DNA of 64,000 nt from Flavobacterium sp. (GCF_025352015.1 NZ_JANXUG010000088.1:37295-101294), one strand, 5' to 3'. Positions 33,873-42,864 are shown, counted from the stretch's first letter. A program made the numbers and translations. Notes: a model not told the origin generated them from the sequence alone.

Positions 33873-34952
33873 ATGGCTTCAGTGAAACAATACCCTTTCT
33901 ATGTTAAAAGCACTGTGATTATTTTTGGGCTTCTGCTTATTAGTCATGCTCTTTTTAACCTCGCAGACATTCTGTCTCCTATAGCTTTCTCTCTTATAAT
34001 TGCTATTTTATTAAATCCTTTAGTTACGAAATTAGAGCGTAAAGGTGTAAAAAAAGTAATAGCAATTTCTTTAGCATTAGTTTTATCTATAGTTTGTGTT
34101 GCCTGTATTTTCTATTTTATTTCATCCCAGCTAATGCATTTTACTGATTCATTACCAGAGCTTAAAGTAAAATTCAATGAACATTTTAAGGAAATTCAGG
34201 ATTGGATAGCAAAAAGTTTTAATGTATCTCTAGCAAAACAGCAAAAATTAATGTCGGATGCAGGTAACAGCAGTAAGGCATTGATTGGTTCGACACTTGG
34301 TGGTGTATTCGGTATTGTTGGTTTTTTTGTGCTTGTCCCCATTTATGTGTTCCTTTTGCTTTTTTATAAAACCTTAATGATTAATTTCCTTCATGAAGTT
34401 TTTGCTGAGGAAAACAGCAATAGGATTTCAGATGTTCTCACTGAAACAAAAGGTGCCATTCAAAGTTATATGGTTGGTTTAATATTAGAAGCACTTGTGG
34501 TAGCCATACTTAATAGCATTGCTTTATTACTTTGTGGTGTACAATACGCCATCTTACTTGGAGTCATTGGCGCCTTACTTAACATGTTGCCTTACATTGG
34601 CGGAATCATTGCAATTGCCTTACCGGTATTGCTTGCATTTGTTACGAAAGATGGTTTTACAACTCCAATAGCCGTTGTAATTTCGTATATGGTTATCCAA
34701 TTTATAGATAATCATTTTCTTATTCCATTTCTTGTTTCATCACGAGTTAAAATAAACGCCTTCTTTTCTATTGTTGTGGTGCTGCTTGGAGGGGCTTTGT
34801 GGGGTATATCAGGCATGTTTTTGTCAATCCCTTTTGTGGCCATTTTAAAGATCATTTTTGACCGTCTGCCTGAAATGAAACCATGGGGCAAATTGTTGGG
34901 ATATGAAGTTTCCACAAAACATAGAGGAAAAATTTGGAAAAAAGGAAACTAA
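33873..34952 (+). CDS. AI-2E transporter family (PerM/YdiK-like) membrane protein
   Basis: 359 residues with about eight transmembrane helices: two near the N-terminus, a soluble part (about 85-140), then the conserved block VLGVIGALLNMLPYIGGIIAIALP and the DNHFLIPFLVSSRVKINAF segment typical of the family. Members export various small molecules or Na+/H+; the autoinducer-2 label comes from TqsA and should not be taken as function here. It stands alone, with 577 bp of non-coding sequence after it. Confidence 0.85.
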   Translation: MASVKQYPFYVKSTVIIFGLLLISHALFNLADILSPIAFSLIIAILLNPLVTKLERKGVKKVIAISLALVLSIVCVACIFYFISSQLMHFTDSLPELKVKFNEHFKEIQDWIAKSFNVSLAKQQKLMSDAGNSSKALIGSTLGGVFGIVGFFVLVPIYVFLLLFYKTLMINFLHEVFAEENSNRISDVLTETKGAIQSYMVGLILEALVVAILNSIALLLCGVQYAILLGVIGALLNMLPYIGGIIAIALPVLLAFVTKDGFTTPIAVVISYMVIQFIDNHFLIPFLVSSRVKINAFFSIVVVLLGGALWGISGMFLSIPFVAILKIIFDRLPEMKPWGKLLGYEVSTKHRGKIWKKGN

Positions 34953-34978
34953 AAAAGAATCCCTATCGAAAAAATCAT

Positions 34979-35245
34979 TCAAGATTTAGGAAAATGATTT
35001 AAAGTTTCGTCTGAATGTAGTTGAGCAAAAGTCGGAGAAGAATTTACAGTTCCAACAACCGAATAACCTCCTGTTCCTGTTTTTCATCCTATTTTACAAC
35101 CCGTTTCATCTGATGCACTATCAGTCAAAGACAGGTTATTTGAGTTGTGGCATGCAGCCACACCTGATAAATTAGATGGAGCAGCAGGTAAAACGGTAGT
35201 ACTGTTGTCTGCATTAGAACTTGGTGTGCGGCTGTTAATTATCAT
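34979..35245 (-). pseudogene. Remnant of a fibronectin type III domain
   Basis: On the minus strand a frame from 35245 to 34979 reads PAAPSNLSGVAACHNSNNL, then TDSASDETGCKIG, a TGA, then KTGTGGYSVVGTVNSSP. This matches the start of an FN3 domain (consensus-like PAAPTNLTATA, DNASNETGFKIERKTG). The stop at 35084-35086 stands where Arg is expected, so a CGA to TGA change is likely. Neither flank shows a continuation, so this is a decayed piece of a larger secreted protein. The rest of the gap 34953-35529 shows nothing recognisable. Confidence 0.6.
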
Positions 35246-35529
35246 GAATAGAATTACTAGGAGTGAAATTTAGTTTTTATAATGTTTTGGTTAGTTGTTG
35301 GTTTCTAATTCTATGAAATTAGGTTAAGAAACTCACAAATAAATAAAAATAACAATTTAATCAAGTAATTTTCTTAAAAATCGTATGAGTGATTAACAAA
35401 AATCTAATTGATTAACTATGACTAAGTGAATGTAAAAAATAATGGGTGTAACTATTTTAATGTTTTTGTAACTTTTTCGGAACATATTACGTATAATTAC
35501 CTGAACACTTTAAATTAAAGGGACAAACA

Positions 35530-36393
35530 ATGAGACAGCTCAAAATCACCAAGCAGGTAACTAATCGTGAAACTGCATCTTTAGACAAATACCTACAAGA
35601 AATTGGAAAAGTTGACTTAATTACTGCTGATGAAGAAGTAGAATTAGCACAAAAAATTAAAGCTGGTGACCAAAAGGCTTTAGAAAAATTGACAAAAGCC
35701 AATTTACGTTTCGTAGTTTCTGTTGCAAAACAGTACCAAAATCAGGGTTTAACACTTCCCGATTTGATTAACGAAGGCAATCTTGGCTTGATAAAAGCTG
35801 CGCAACGTTTTGATGAAACGCGTGGTTTTAAATTTATTTCCTACGCCGTTTGGTGGATTCGTCAATCTATTCTTCAGGCTTTGGCGGAGCAATCTCGTAT
35901 TGTTCGTTTGCCTTTGAATAAAATTGGTTCTATCAATAAAATCAACAAAATGTACGCTTTATTAGAGCAGTCTAACGAGCGTCCGCCTAGTGCTGAAGAG
36001 ATTGCCAAAGAATTGGACATGACGGTGAATGATGTGAAAGAGTCTATGAAAAACTCTGGTCGTCATTTATCAATGGATGCTCCGCTTGTTGAAGGAGAAG
36101 ATTCTAACTTATATGATGTTTTGCGGTCTGGTGAATCTCCAAATCCAGACAGAGAATTGATTCATGAATCTTTACGTACAGAAATTGAGCGTTCATTGGA
36201 AACTTTGACACCAAGAGAAGCAGATGTGGTACGTTTGTATTTTGGTTTAGGTGATCAACATCCGATGACATTAGAGGAAATTGGAGAAACTTTCGATTTA
36301 ACTCGCGAGCGTGTTCGTCAAATTAAAGAAAAAGCTATTCGCAGATTGAAACATACTTCGAGAAGTAAGATATTAAAAACCTATTTAGGGTAA
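35530..36393 (+). CDS. rpoD: Primary sigma factor RpoD (sigma-70 family, Bacteroidota type)
   Basis: 287 residues, short for RpoD because region 1.1 and the non-conserved region are missing, as in the Bacteroidota housekeeping sigma. Region 1.2 is [24 protein letters not shown]; region 2 has [37 protein letters not shown]; region 3 [14 protein letters not shown]; region 4.2 [29 protein letters not shown]. It directs transcription from TTG/TAnnTTTG promoters such as those listed here. Its 3' side has a hairpin and two tandem terminators. Confidence 0.96.
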   Translation: MRQLKITKQVTNRETASLDKYLQEIGKVDLITADEEVELAQKIKAGDQKALEKLTKANLRFVVSVAKQYQNQGLTLPDLINEGNLGLIKAAQRFDETRGFKFISYAVWWIRQSILQALAEQSRIVRLPLNKIGSINKINKMYALLEQSNERPPSAEEIAKELDMTVNDVKESMKNSGRHLSMDAPLVEGEDSNLYDVLRSGESPNPDRELIHESLRTEIERSLETLTPREADVVRLYFGLGDQHPMTLEEIGETFDLTRERVRQIKEKAIRRLKHTSRSKILKTYLG

Positions 36394-36414
36394 GTCGGAA
36401 AGTCATAAAGTTTG

Positions 36415-36460
36415 AAAGTCTAAAGTTTATACTGGGTAAGACTTTTGACTTTTAGACTTT
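36415..36460. repeat. AT-rich inverted repeat downstream of rpoD
   Basis: AAAGTCTAAAGT (36415-36426) pairs with ACTTTTAGACTTT (36448-36460) with one unpaired base. It may slow polymerase or protect the rpoD mRNA 3' end; the real terminators are further on. Confidence 0.5.
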
Positions 36461-36523
36461 TGAAATTTGGCTATTAAAAGTAACAGCAGTCTGATTAACT
36501 GTTCGTTTTTTGATTGATGATTG

Positions 36524-36556
36524 AAACTCCGGCTGATTACCGGAGTTTTATTTTTT
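36524..36556 (+). terminator. First terminator downstream of rpoD
   Basis: AAACTCCGG and CCGGAGTTT form a 9-bp stem around CTGATTA, followed by TATTTTTT. Confidence 0.85.
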
Positions 36557-36567
36557 GCACGGCAAAT

Positions 36568-36618
36568 AAAACTCCAGTCTGTTCGCTTTGCTCGAGTATC
36601 CGGAGTTTTATTTTTTTT
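36568..36618 (+). terminator. Second terminator downstream of rpoD
   Basis: AAAACTCC and GGAGTTTT pair across a 26-nt loop and are followed by TATTTTTTTT. The right arm and T-run repeat those of the first terminator, which suggests a local duplication. Confidence 0.65.
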
Positions 36619-36639
36619 AATCTGAACTTGTTTCAGATT
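36619..36639. repeat. 8-bp palindrome AATCTGAA/TTCAGATT upstream of the rpe promoter
   Basis: AATCTGAA, then CTTGT, then TTCAGATT. Its loop holds the TTG used as -33 in the rpe promoter call. It has the same form (8-bp arms ending TGAA/TTCA, 5-nt loop) as the palindromes next to start codons in this window. Confidence 0.6.
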
Positions 36640-36661
36640 CTTTAATTATAATTTACTTTTG
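36628..36661 (+). promoter_or_regulatory. Promoter of rpe
   Basis: TTG (36628-36630) and TACTTTTG (36654-36661) are 23 nt apart, at the upper end of the Bacteroidota range. The predicted start near 36668 gives a leader of about 50 nt that consists mostly of the three-arm module. Confidence 0.55.
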
Positions 36662-36680
36662 CAAAAACAACACTAACTAA

Positions 36681-36719
36681 TTTCAGTATTATAAAGATGC
36701 TGAAATAAATTCAGCATAA
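36681..36719 (+). promoter_or_regulatory. Three-arm leader hairpin module before rpe
   Basis: TTTCAGTAT, then TATAAA, then GATGCTGAAA, then TAAA, then TTCAGCAT, then AA and the rpe ATG. Arm 1 and arm 2 pair over 9 bp (one G-U), arm 2 and arm 3 over 8 bp. Arms and final spacing match the TonB receptor copy; the first loop differs (TATAAA in place of CGAAA). Confidence 0.62.
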
Positions 36720-37385
36720 ATGAAAAACATACTTATTGCTCCATCTGTTCTTGCTGCCGACTTTGCCAATTTGCAGCGGGACATAGAAATGATTAATAAC
36801 AGTGAAGCCGATTGGTTTCACATCGATATTATGGATGGTGTATTTGTTCCTAATATTTCTTTCGGAATGCCTGTTTTAGAAGCTATAACTAAACATGCAA
36901 AAAAAGTCATTGATGTTCATTTGATGATTGTTGATCCAGACAGATACATTAAGACTTTTGCTGATTTAGGCGCCAATATTTTGAGCGTGCACTATGAGGC
37001 ATGCACTCATTTGCACAGAACACTTCAAGCTATAAAGTCAGAAGGAATGAAGGCTGGAGTTGCTTTAAATCCGCATACGAATGTATCTTTATTGGAAGAT
37101 ATTATTACAGATATCGATATGGTTTGTATCATGAGCGTAAATCCTGGTTTTGGTGGGCAGTCCTTTATTGAAAACACGTATTCAAAAATTGAAAAACTAA
37201 AAGATTTAATTATAAAAAAAGGTACTTCTACGTGGATTGAGATTGACGGCGGAGTTACAGATAAGAATGCCAAACGATTGGTGGAAGCGGGCGCTGATAT
37301 TTTAGTGGCAGGGAATTTTGTTTTCAAGGCTGTGAATCCAACTCAAACTATAGCTAGTTTAAAGGAACTTGCTATTATAAAATAA
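36720..37385 (+). CDS. rpe: Ribulose-phosphate 3-epimerase
   Basis: 221-residue TIM barrel. The family signatures are visible: IAPSVLAADFANL at the N-terminus, WFHIDIMDGVFVPN with the metal-binding His/Asp, DVHLMIVDPDRYI, IMSVNPGFGGQSFI, and EIDGGVTDKNAK. It interconverts ribulose 5-phosphate and xylulose 5-phosphate in the pentose phosphate pathway. The stop codon abuts the stop of the convergent T9SS cargo gene with no space. Its leader carries the three-arm module. Confidence 0.96.
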   Translation: MKNILIAPSVLAADFANLQRDIEMINNSEADWFHIDIMDGVFVPNISFGMPVLEAITKHAKKVIDVHLMIVDPDRYIKTFADLGANILSVHYEACTHLHRTLQAIKSEGMKAGVALNPHTNVSLLEDIITDIDMVCIMSVNPGFGGQSFIENTYSKIEKLKDLIIKKGTSTWIEIDGGVTDKNAKRLVEAGADILVAGNFVFKAVNPTQTIASLKELAIIK

Positions 37386-38468
37386 TTATTCTTTAGTAAA
37401 CTTTCTTACGGCAATAGAAGTTCCCGATTTTACTTTTAAAGTGTAATTTCCAACTGATAGTTCGGAAACATTTACAGCATTATCCAGATTATCTATACTT
37501 TTGACTTTTTTCCCTGACATATCATAAATTTCGGCACTATCTACTTTGCCGGTTTTTGGTATGGTAATATTCAACATATTTTTCACTGGATTTGGATAAA
37601 TCAAAACAGCAGCCGAAAAATCATTTTCTGGGGTGTCTAAAGAAATAATTGTTCCGTTTATAGAAAAAGGTAGGTCTTGAGGAACATCAGCGGCAGAAGC
37701 TGGATCACCTACATCTAAAATATTTGCCCATCCTAAAACAGTACTGGGAACGGTATTAGCCACAAAGTTTTGTTTTGCATTCCATCCTGCTAATCCTCGT
37801 GTACCTTCGACGGTAACCGATGGAACAAAAATACTGCTGTCATTGATTGCATGAAATTGATAAACCACCCAATAGGTTCCTGGATTTAAAAGAATAGTAA
37901 CAGTTCCCTTTATTTTCCAAATTTTTCTGTTTGTGTTTGGAGCAATTACTGGGAATCCAATGATAGAATTTGGAATTCTATATATAACCGTATTATTGCT
38001 GTTAGCAGCATCGAGAACATTTGTGGTCATATTGCCATAAATAATTGATGAACTAGGTAAAGAGGGATCACCGTTCCATAGCTGAATTCTCAATTGATCG
38101 ACAGGAATTGTAGCTCCAATATAACTGTTTTGATGGGCAAAAAAATCAAAACTTGTGATGCTCCATTGTTGTCCAACAGGAACAATAAAATCATCTCCTA
38201 ACTGAAAAGACGAGGTTTCGGCTGTATTAAAATAACCCGCAAAACCAGTGTTCTTATTGCATTCGGTTGTATTTCCAGTGTTGTTTTGAAGTTCGCTCCA
38301 TGTGTAATTTGTAGGAGATGTGACGCCACTTTTTGATAGTGTTCCCGTCGATAGATTACCATTTGAATAAATTTGACCAGAAGCAATGTTCGATTGAAAA
38401 AAAAGTATAATGAGCAGAAAAGAGGCTACAATAACTTTATTGAATATTAAATAGTTATTTATCTTCAT
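37386..38468 (-). CDS. Secreted protein with T9SS type A sorting domain, function unknown
   Basis: About 360 residues. The ORF track starts at 38516, inside the tRNA gene; the ATG at 38468 begins a normal signal peptide (MKINNYLIFNKVIVASFLLI, cleavage near SGQ) and is preferred. The middle (about 60-270) is beta-rich with no domain I can name. The C-terminal ~75 residues are a type A sorting domain (LIYPNPVKNMLNITIP, AEIYDMSGKKV, LSVGNYTLKVKSG, AVRKFTKE), so it should be exported by the T9SS encoded near 9-14 kb and anchored or released at the surface. Confidence 0.82.
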   Translation of the reverse strand: MKINNYLIFNKVIVASFLLIILFFQSNIASGQIYSNGNLSTGTLSKSGVTSPTNYTWSELQNNTGNTTECNKNTGFAGYFNTAETSSFQLGDDFIVPVGQQWSITSFDFFAHQNSYIGATIPVDQLRIQLWNGDPSLPSSSIIYGNMTTNVLDAANSNNTVIYRIPNSIIGFPVIAPNTNRKIWKIKGTVTILLNPGTYWVVYQFHAINDSSIFVPSVTVEGTRGLAGWNAKQNFVANTVPSTVLGWANILDVGDPASAADVPQDLPFSINGTIISLDTPENDFSAAVLIYPNPVKNMLNITIPKTGKVDSAEIYDMSGKKVKSIDNLDNAVNVSELSVGNYTLKVKSGTSIAVRKFTKE

Positions 38469-38489
38469 GGTACTATTTTTAATTAATTG

Positions 38490-38563
38490 TGACTGCGAAG
38501 GGATTCGAACCCCCAACCATCAGAGCCGAAATCTGATATTCTATCCAGTTGAACTACGCAGCC
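38490..38563 (-). tRNA. tRNA-Arg (anticodon UCG)
   Basis: On the minus strand the gene begins GGCTGCG and ends CGCAGTC plus discriminator A; these pair over 7 bp with one G-U. The anticodon arm is TCAGA-TTTCGGC-TCTGA, anticodon TCG, reading CGA. The T arm holds GGTTCGAATCC. CCA is not encoded. Confidence 0.93.
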
Positions 38564-38625
38564 TGTTTATTATGGGTTATTAAATATAAAATAGTAGTTG
38601 TTTAAAACCAAATAACTAAACTATA

Positions 38626-39075
38626 TTATACTAATAATTTTTTGACGATGGCTGATATCGTTTTACCTTCAGCTGTTCCACCCAATTGTGCCGATGCAAT
38701 TCCCATTATTTTTCCCATGGCAGCAATTCCTGAAGCTCCCGTTTCTGAAATGATTTTGGCAATAATTGCTTCAACTTCAGTTTCTGATAATTGAGCAGGA
38801 AGAAATTTTTCGATTATGGCAATTTGTGCTAATTCTGGCTCGGCCAAATCGAGACGGTTTTGAGTCGTAAAAATACCTGCACTGTCTTTTCGCATCTTAA
38901 CCAATTTTTGCAATATTTTGAATTCATCGGCTTCAGTTATTTCTTCTTTTGCTCCCGAAGAAGTTTGTGCTAGTAAAATTTCTGATTTTATGGCTCGTAA
39001 TGCTTCCAATGCAATGGTGTCTTTGGCACGCATAGCATTCTTCATTTCGTCCATGATTTGGGTTGATAAACTCAT
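38626..39075 (-). CDS. GatB/YqeY domain-containing protein
   Basis: 149 residues that match YqeY: SLSTQIMDEMKNAMRAKDTIALEALRAIKSEI at the N-terminus and the GASGIAAMGKIMGIASAQLGGTAEGKTISAIVKKLL helical domain at the C-terminus, like the tRNA-binding tail of GatB. It may help in tRNA-dependent amidation or bind tRNA; the cellular role is not settled. It lies directly upstream of tRNA-Arg on the same strand. Confidence 0.9.
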   Translation of the reverse strand: MSLSTQIMDEMKNAMRAKDTIALEALRAIKSEILLAQTSSGAKEEITEADEFKILQKLVKMRKDSAGIFTTQNRLDLAEPELAQIAIIEKFLPAQLSETEVEAIIAKIISETGASGIAAMGKIMGIASAQLGGTAEGKTISAIVKKLLV

Positions 39076-39341
39076 ATGTATGTTATATTTTTAGTTTATA
39101 GCTTCTTTCATAGCTAAATGGTACTCAAAAGGCACTGTAAAGTTAGAAAAAATAACCCGAAAACAGAAATCCATTTTCCGATTCTATATTCAAACATAAT
39201 TATAACGAAAAATAAAATAGTTGTTTAAGAAATACCTTTAGATTCTAATGCATTCTTTATTAACTAATTATAAAAACTAAACCGAAAGCGGCTGTTTAAA
39301 AATTTTATAACATTATTTATTGCTTAAACTCATTTATAATA

Positions 39342-39372
39342 AAAAATCCTGAAGCAGGACTTCAGGATTTTT
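39342..39372. terminator. Terminator downstream of the ppiD-like gene
   Basis: AAAAATCCTGAAG and CTTCAGGATTTTT form a 13-bp palindrome around CAGGA, with an A-run on one side and a T-run on the other. It sits just after the ppiD stop on the minus strand. The remainder of the 315-bp gap 39076-39390 is AT-rich with nothing recognisable. Confidence 0.85.
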
Positions 39373-39390
39373 AATCTTATTGAGAAGGTA

Positions 39391-41493
39391 TTAATAAAAA
39401 TCAGCTCGATTGTCTTTTATATCAGCATCGTTTTTCAAGGCTGGCAAAACTCTTCCTGAATAATTGGCAACTTGAGGTTTTATTTTATTGACATATTCAT
39501 CATATTTTTTAATTGCAGGCGCTTTGGTAACCACTTTGGTAACTATTACAAATTCTCCTGAATTTCCATCAATTGGTTTTGATAATTGACCTGCTTTTGA
39601 TGAAAATGATAGTCCCACTACTTTTGGTTCAAAACCACCACCAGCAATATTTGGATTTTCGATAGTTAAATCAACAGCATTCATAACCGTTACCTTATTA
39701 GTTGTTGCAATAGCTGCTAGTGACGTCCCTTTCATTTTTGTAGCAATCATCGCGGCTTTCTTTTTGTTTTTCAAAATTGTTTCTACTTGTGGTTTTGCCT
39801 CTTCTACGGTCATTAAACCTTTATCGGCAGTGCTTTTTAATTTTGCGATTACATGACCTACGTTTACAATTTCAAATCGTTTTACATCACCTATTTTGGT
39901 TGCCTTGTCAAATGCCCACTTTACAATTTGTCGTTGATTGCTGATTGATCCAAAACCTTCATCCACCGCTTTCACTCTTACTGATGGGTTGATTGTTAAC
40001 TTCATTTGTTTAACCAATGTAGCAAAATCTTTTTTAACAGCATCCATTTCAAATTTGGTTGCTTCGGTGTATGCTTTATCGTTGGTCGCTTCTGATGGTT
40101 GAATTTTTTGTGCAATAGTTGCCAACTTTACGGCATCTTGCTTGTCTGTTACGTTGATAATATGGTACCCAAATTCGGTTTCCACTAAACCAATTTTTCC
40201 AACGGGATTATTAAAGACAAAATCATTAAACGGTTTTACCATTTGACCTGGAGCAAAATAACCTAAATCTCCACCTTGTTGTGCTGATGAGTCATCAGAA
40301 TTTGTCATGGCCAGCATCATAAACATACCCGGATTTGCTTGTGCTTGCGCCAATAATCCCTCTGCTTTAGCTTTGGCTTGTTCTTTTGTTCTTTTCTCTT
40401 TTTTGGTGGGAACTTTTGTTCCTTCCCAACTAATAAGAATGTGGCTAGCTTTTACTTTGGCACCTGCTTTTCTGCCTAATGATTTTGAAATACAGTAATA
40501 ATTGTTTTTGATGTAAGGTCCATAAACATCACCTACAGGTAAATTAAATAATTGATCCGCACTTTCTTTTGGTAAATCTTGTTTTGCGATATAAGTGGAA
40601 TCAAAAGGAATATCCGAATTAGAATTTACAAATTCAGCATTATTAGTCACCGATTTGAATCCTTGTATTGTATCGTTTTTTGTGGTTTCTTTGTTGTAAC
40701 GAACACTTGGCAGCAACAACGCCTCAATATTTTTCTTTATTTCAGCTTCGTCTTGTGCCGATGGCTTTTCTGAAATCAAAACATAGTCCAACTCGCGAGA
40801 ACCTTCGGATTTGAATTTTTTTTCTTTCGTTTTCATGTATGCCTTGATTTCGTCATCGGTTATTTTTACATCCGTATCTTTAATCGAAGAAAACGGAACC
40901 ATTACGTAATCAAAACTTACTTTATTAGTTTCTGCCTCATATTTGAATTTACCTTCCGTTTGGGTGGTAAACATGGCACCTTTTATGAGTGAATTATAAA
41001 TTTGATATTTGGCATTTATTTCAGCATTTTTCTCTTCTTCTTTTAACATTTGCATTCCTTCTGGCGTAGCTTTGAAATATTCTTTGAACTTATTAAGATC
41101 AAATTTTCCCGCGGCATTCAAAAACATTTTGTTTTGTGCATAGCGTTGGTCTGCTTTCAAAACTTCAAGAATGTGTTTTTCGCCCACTCGAATTCCTAGT
41201 TTTTCAAATTCTTCATTTAGCAAAGCAATACTTACCTCTTGATTCCAAACTTGATTAGAGGCTTGCATCGAGGTCATATTTTGTCCTTGACCTTGACTAT
41301 TTTTTTCGGTATTTGCCACTTTTATTCTAAATTCTTCAAAAGAAACATCTTTTCCATTGATGCTTCCCACATCTTTTGATAAACTCTTAAATCCTTTTGT
41401 AAACAAATCTTGAACTACAAATGCTAATAATGCAAAACCTATTGCTAGTAAAAGCAAACCCGAGCGTTTTCTAATTTTTGATAAAACTGCCAT
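39391..41493 (-). CDS. PpiD-like periplasmic peptidyl-prolyl isomerase/chaperone
   Basis: 700 residues with one N-terminal transmembrane helix (SGLLLLAIGFALLAFVVQDLF, about 12-32), a SurA_N-like chaperone domain (about 35-230) and a parvulin PPIase domain near 345-450 (KASHILISWEG, DDSSAQQGGDLGYFAPGQMVKPF, VETEFGYHIINV). A second, degenerate parvulin-like part may follow. This is the PpiD plan: membrane-tethered periplasmic folding factor for exported proteins. It ends the minus-strand envelope gene run that starts with coaX. Confidence 0.88.
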   Translation of the reverse strand: MAVLSKIRKRSGLLLLAIGFALLAFVVQDLFTKGFKSLSKDVGSINGKDVSFEEFRIKVANTEKNSQGQGQNMTSMQASNQVWNQEVSIALLNEEFEKLGIRVGEKHILEVLKADQRYAQNKMFLNAAGKFDLNKFKEYFKATPEGMQMLKEEEKNAEINAKYQIYNSLIKGAMFTTQTEGKFKYEAETNKVSFDYVMVPFSSIKDTDVKITDDEIKAYMKTKEKKFKSEGSRELDYVLISEKPSAQDEAEIKKNIEALLLPSVRYNKETTKNDTIQGFKSVTNNAEFVNSNSDIPFDSTYIAKQDLPKESADQLFNLPVGDVYGPYIKNNYYCISKSLGRKAGAKVKASHILISWEGTKVPTKKEKRTKEQAKAKAEGLLAQAQANPGMFMMLAMTNSDDSSAQQGGDLGYFAPGQMVKPFNDFVFNNPVGKIGLVETEFGYHIINVTDKQDAVKLATIAQKIQPSEATNDKAYTEATKFEMDAVKKDFATLVKQMKLTINPSVRVKAVDEGFGSISNQRQIVKWAFDKATKIGDVKRFEIVNVGHVIAKLKSTADKGLMTVEEAKPQVETILKNKKKAAMIATKMKGTSLAAIATTNKVTVMNAVDLTIENPNIAGGGFEPKVVGLSFSSKAGQLSKPIDGNSGEFVIVTKVVTKAPAIKKYDEYVNKIKPQVANYSGRVLPALKNDADIKDNRADFY

Positions 41494-41601
41494 TTCTATT
41501 CTTGTTAAATTTTAATTTAGTTTGCGAAAATACAATTATATGTGAAATAATAATACTCAACAAGTTATAATTTCATGTAATTTTTGATTTATTGTTCAAA
41601 A

Positions 41602-42861
41602 TTAATCGATTATAGTCATTTTAACTAATTCAATTTTTTTATTCGATGCTTCTTCAATGACAAATTGAAAATTTCCAATACTAATTTGTTCGCCTTTATG
41701 AGGAATTTCTTTGCTGAAATCTACAATAAAACCACCCAATGTTTCATAGGAATCATTTTCTGGAATATTAAGTTTATATTCTTCATTAAGGTATTCAACA
41801 TCTAACCGCGTCGAAAAAAGATAGGTTGATTCATCAATTTTATTTTCTATTAATTTTTCATCAGAGTCGTGTTCGTCTTCTATTTCACCAAAAAGTTCTT
41901 CCACAATGTCTTCTAAAGTAACAATACCCGAAGTTCCGCCATATTCGTCAAGAATTACCGCCACACTTTTTCTCTTTTTAGTCAATAAATTCATGGTGTC
42001 TTTTATCAAAATGGTTTCGGGAACAAATTCTACAGCTATCATTATAGATTTGATACTTCTTGGTTTTTTAAATAATTCGAAGGAATGAACATAACCTACA
42101 ATATCATCCAGCGTATTTATGTAAACAAGTATTTTGGAATAACCAGTTTCTATAAAAAGTGCTCTCAAATCAACCACTGAACTGTACAAATCAACGGCAA
42201 CCAATTCGGTTCTTGGGGTCATAATTTCTCTTGCTTTTACACCCGAGAATTCGAGTGCATTTTGAAAAATTTGAATTTCAGAATCCACAGTTTCATGGTC
42301 TTGCACTGCATTCATTTGTTCAGAAATATAATTGCCAAGTTCTACTTTACTGAAAGAAAGATTAATTTGATCTCCTTGAGTTTTTAAAAATTTGCGCAAA
42401 ACATAATCAGATATCCAAATCATAAAAGTAGATATGTAATAAAAAAGTTTGTAAAAAAAATAAGCGGGTAAGGCAAAAAACTTGATGAAACTATTGGCGT
42501 AAATCTGAAAAAACACTTTTGGTAAAAACTCTGAAGTCATCAAGACTATTAAAGTTGATATAGTTGTTTGCAATAATAAATTAGTCAAATCAGAGAATTT
42601 AAAGCCAAATGTGACAAACCAATGCATGAGCAAATCGCCCATAAAAAACCCATAAACCACCATAGAAACATTGTTGCCAACAAGCATGGTGGCAATAAAT
42701 TTTGACGGTTTTTGAGTAAGTTTGGTTAAGATTTTTGAAATAAAATCGTCTTGCTTTTTTTCGATTTCAAGGTAAATTTTGTTGGAGGAAACAAAGGCTA
42801 TTTCCATTCCAGAAAAAAAAGCGGAAAGTATCAAGCATAGGATGATTATTCCGATTTGCAT
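41602..42861 (-). CDS. CNNM/CorC-type hemolysin family membrane protein
   Basis: 419 residues. An N-terminal DUF21/CNNM membrane domain (about 1-180; FFSGMEIAFVSSNKIYLE) is followed by two CBS domains (about 200-330; REIMTPRTELVAVDLYS and AVILDEYGGTSGIVTLEDIVEELFGEIEDEHD) and a CorC/HlyC transporter-associated domain at the C-terminus. Members affect Mg2+/Co2+ transport or resistance. GldE of gliding bacteria has the same layout, so a GldE paralogue relationship is possible. It follows the 63-residue membrane protein by 3 nt. Confidence 0.88.
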   Translation of the reverse strand: MQIGIIILCLILSAFFSGMEIAFVSSNKIYLEIEKKQDDFISKILTKLTQKPSKFIATMLVGNNVSMVVYGFFMGDLLMHWFVTFGFKFSDLTNLLLQTTISTLIVLMTSEFLPKVFFQIYANSFIKFFALPAYFFYKLFYYISTFMIWISDYVLRKFLKTQGDQINLSFSKVELGNYISEQMNAVQDHETVDSEIQIFQNALEFSGVKAREIMTPRTELVAVDLYSSVVDLRALFIETGYSKILVYINTLDDIVGYVHSFELFKKPRSIKSIMIAVEFVPETILIKDTMNLLTKKRKSVAVILDEYGGTSGIVTLEDIVEELFGEIEDEHDSDEKLIENKIDESTYLFSTRLDVEYLNEEYKLNIPENDSYETLGGFIVDFSKEIPHKGEQISIGNFQFVIEEASNKKIELVKMTIID

Positions 42862-42864
42862 AGC

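Noticed and set aside
35487-35702. 71-residue ORF antisense to the rpoD start
   Set aside because: Shadow of rpoD with no recognisable features.
38469-38516. N-terminal extension of the T9SS cargo gene
   Set aside because: The extra 16 codons lie within tRNA-Arg; a normal signal peptide starts at ATG 38468.
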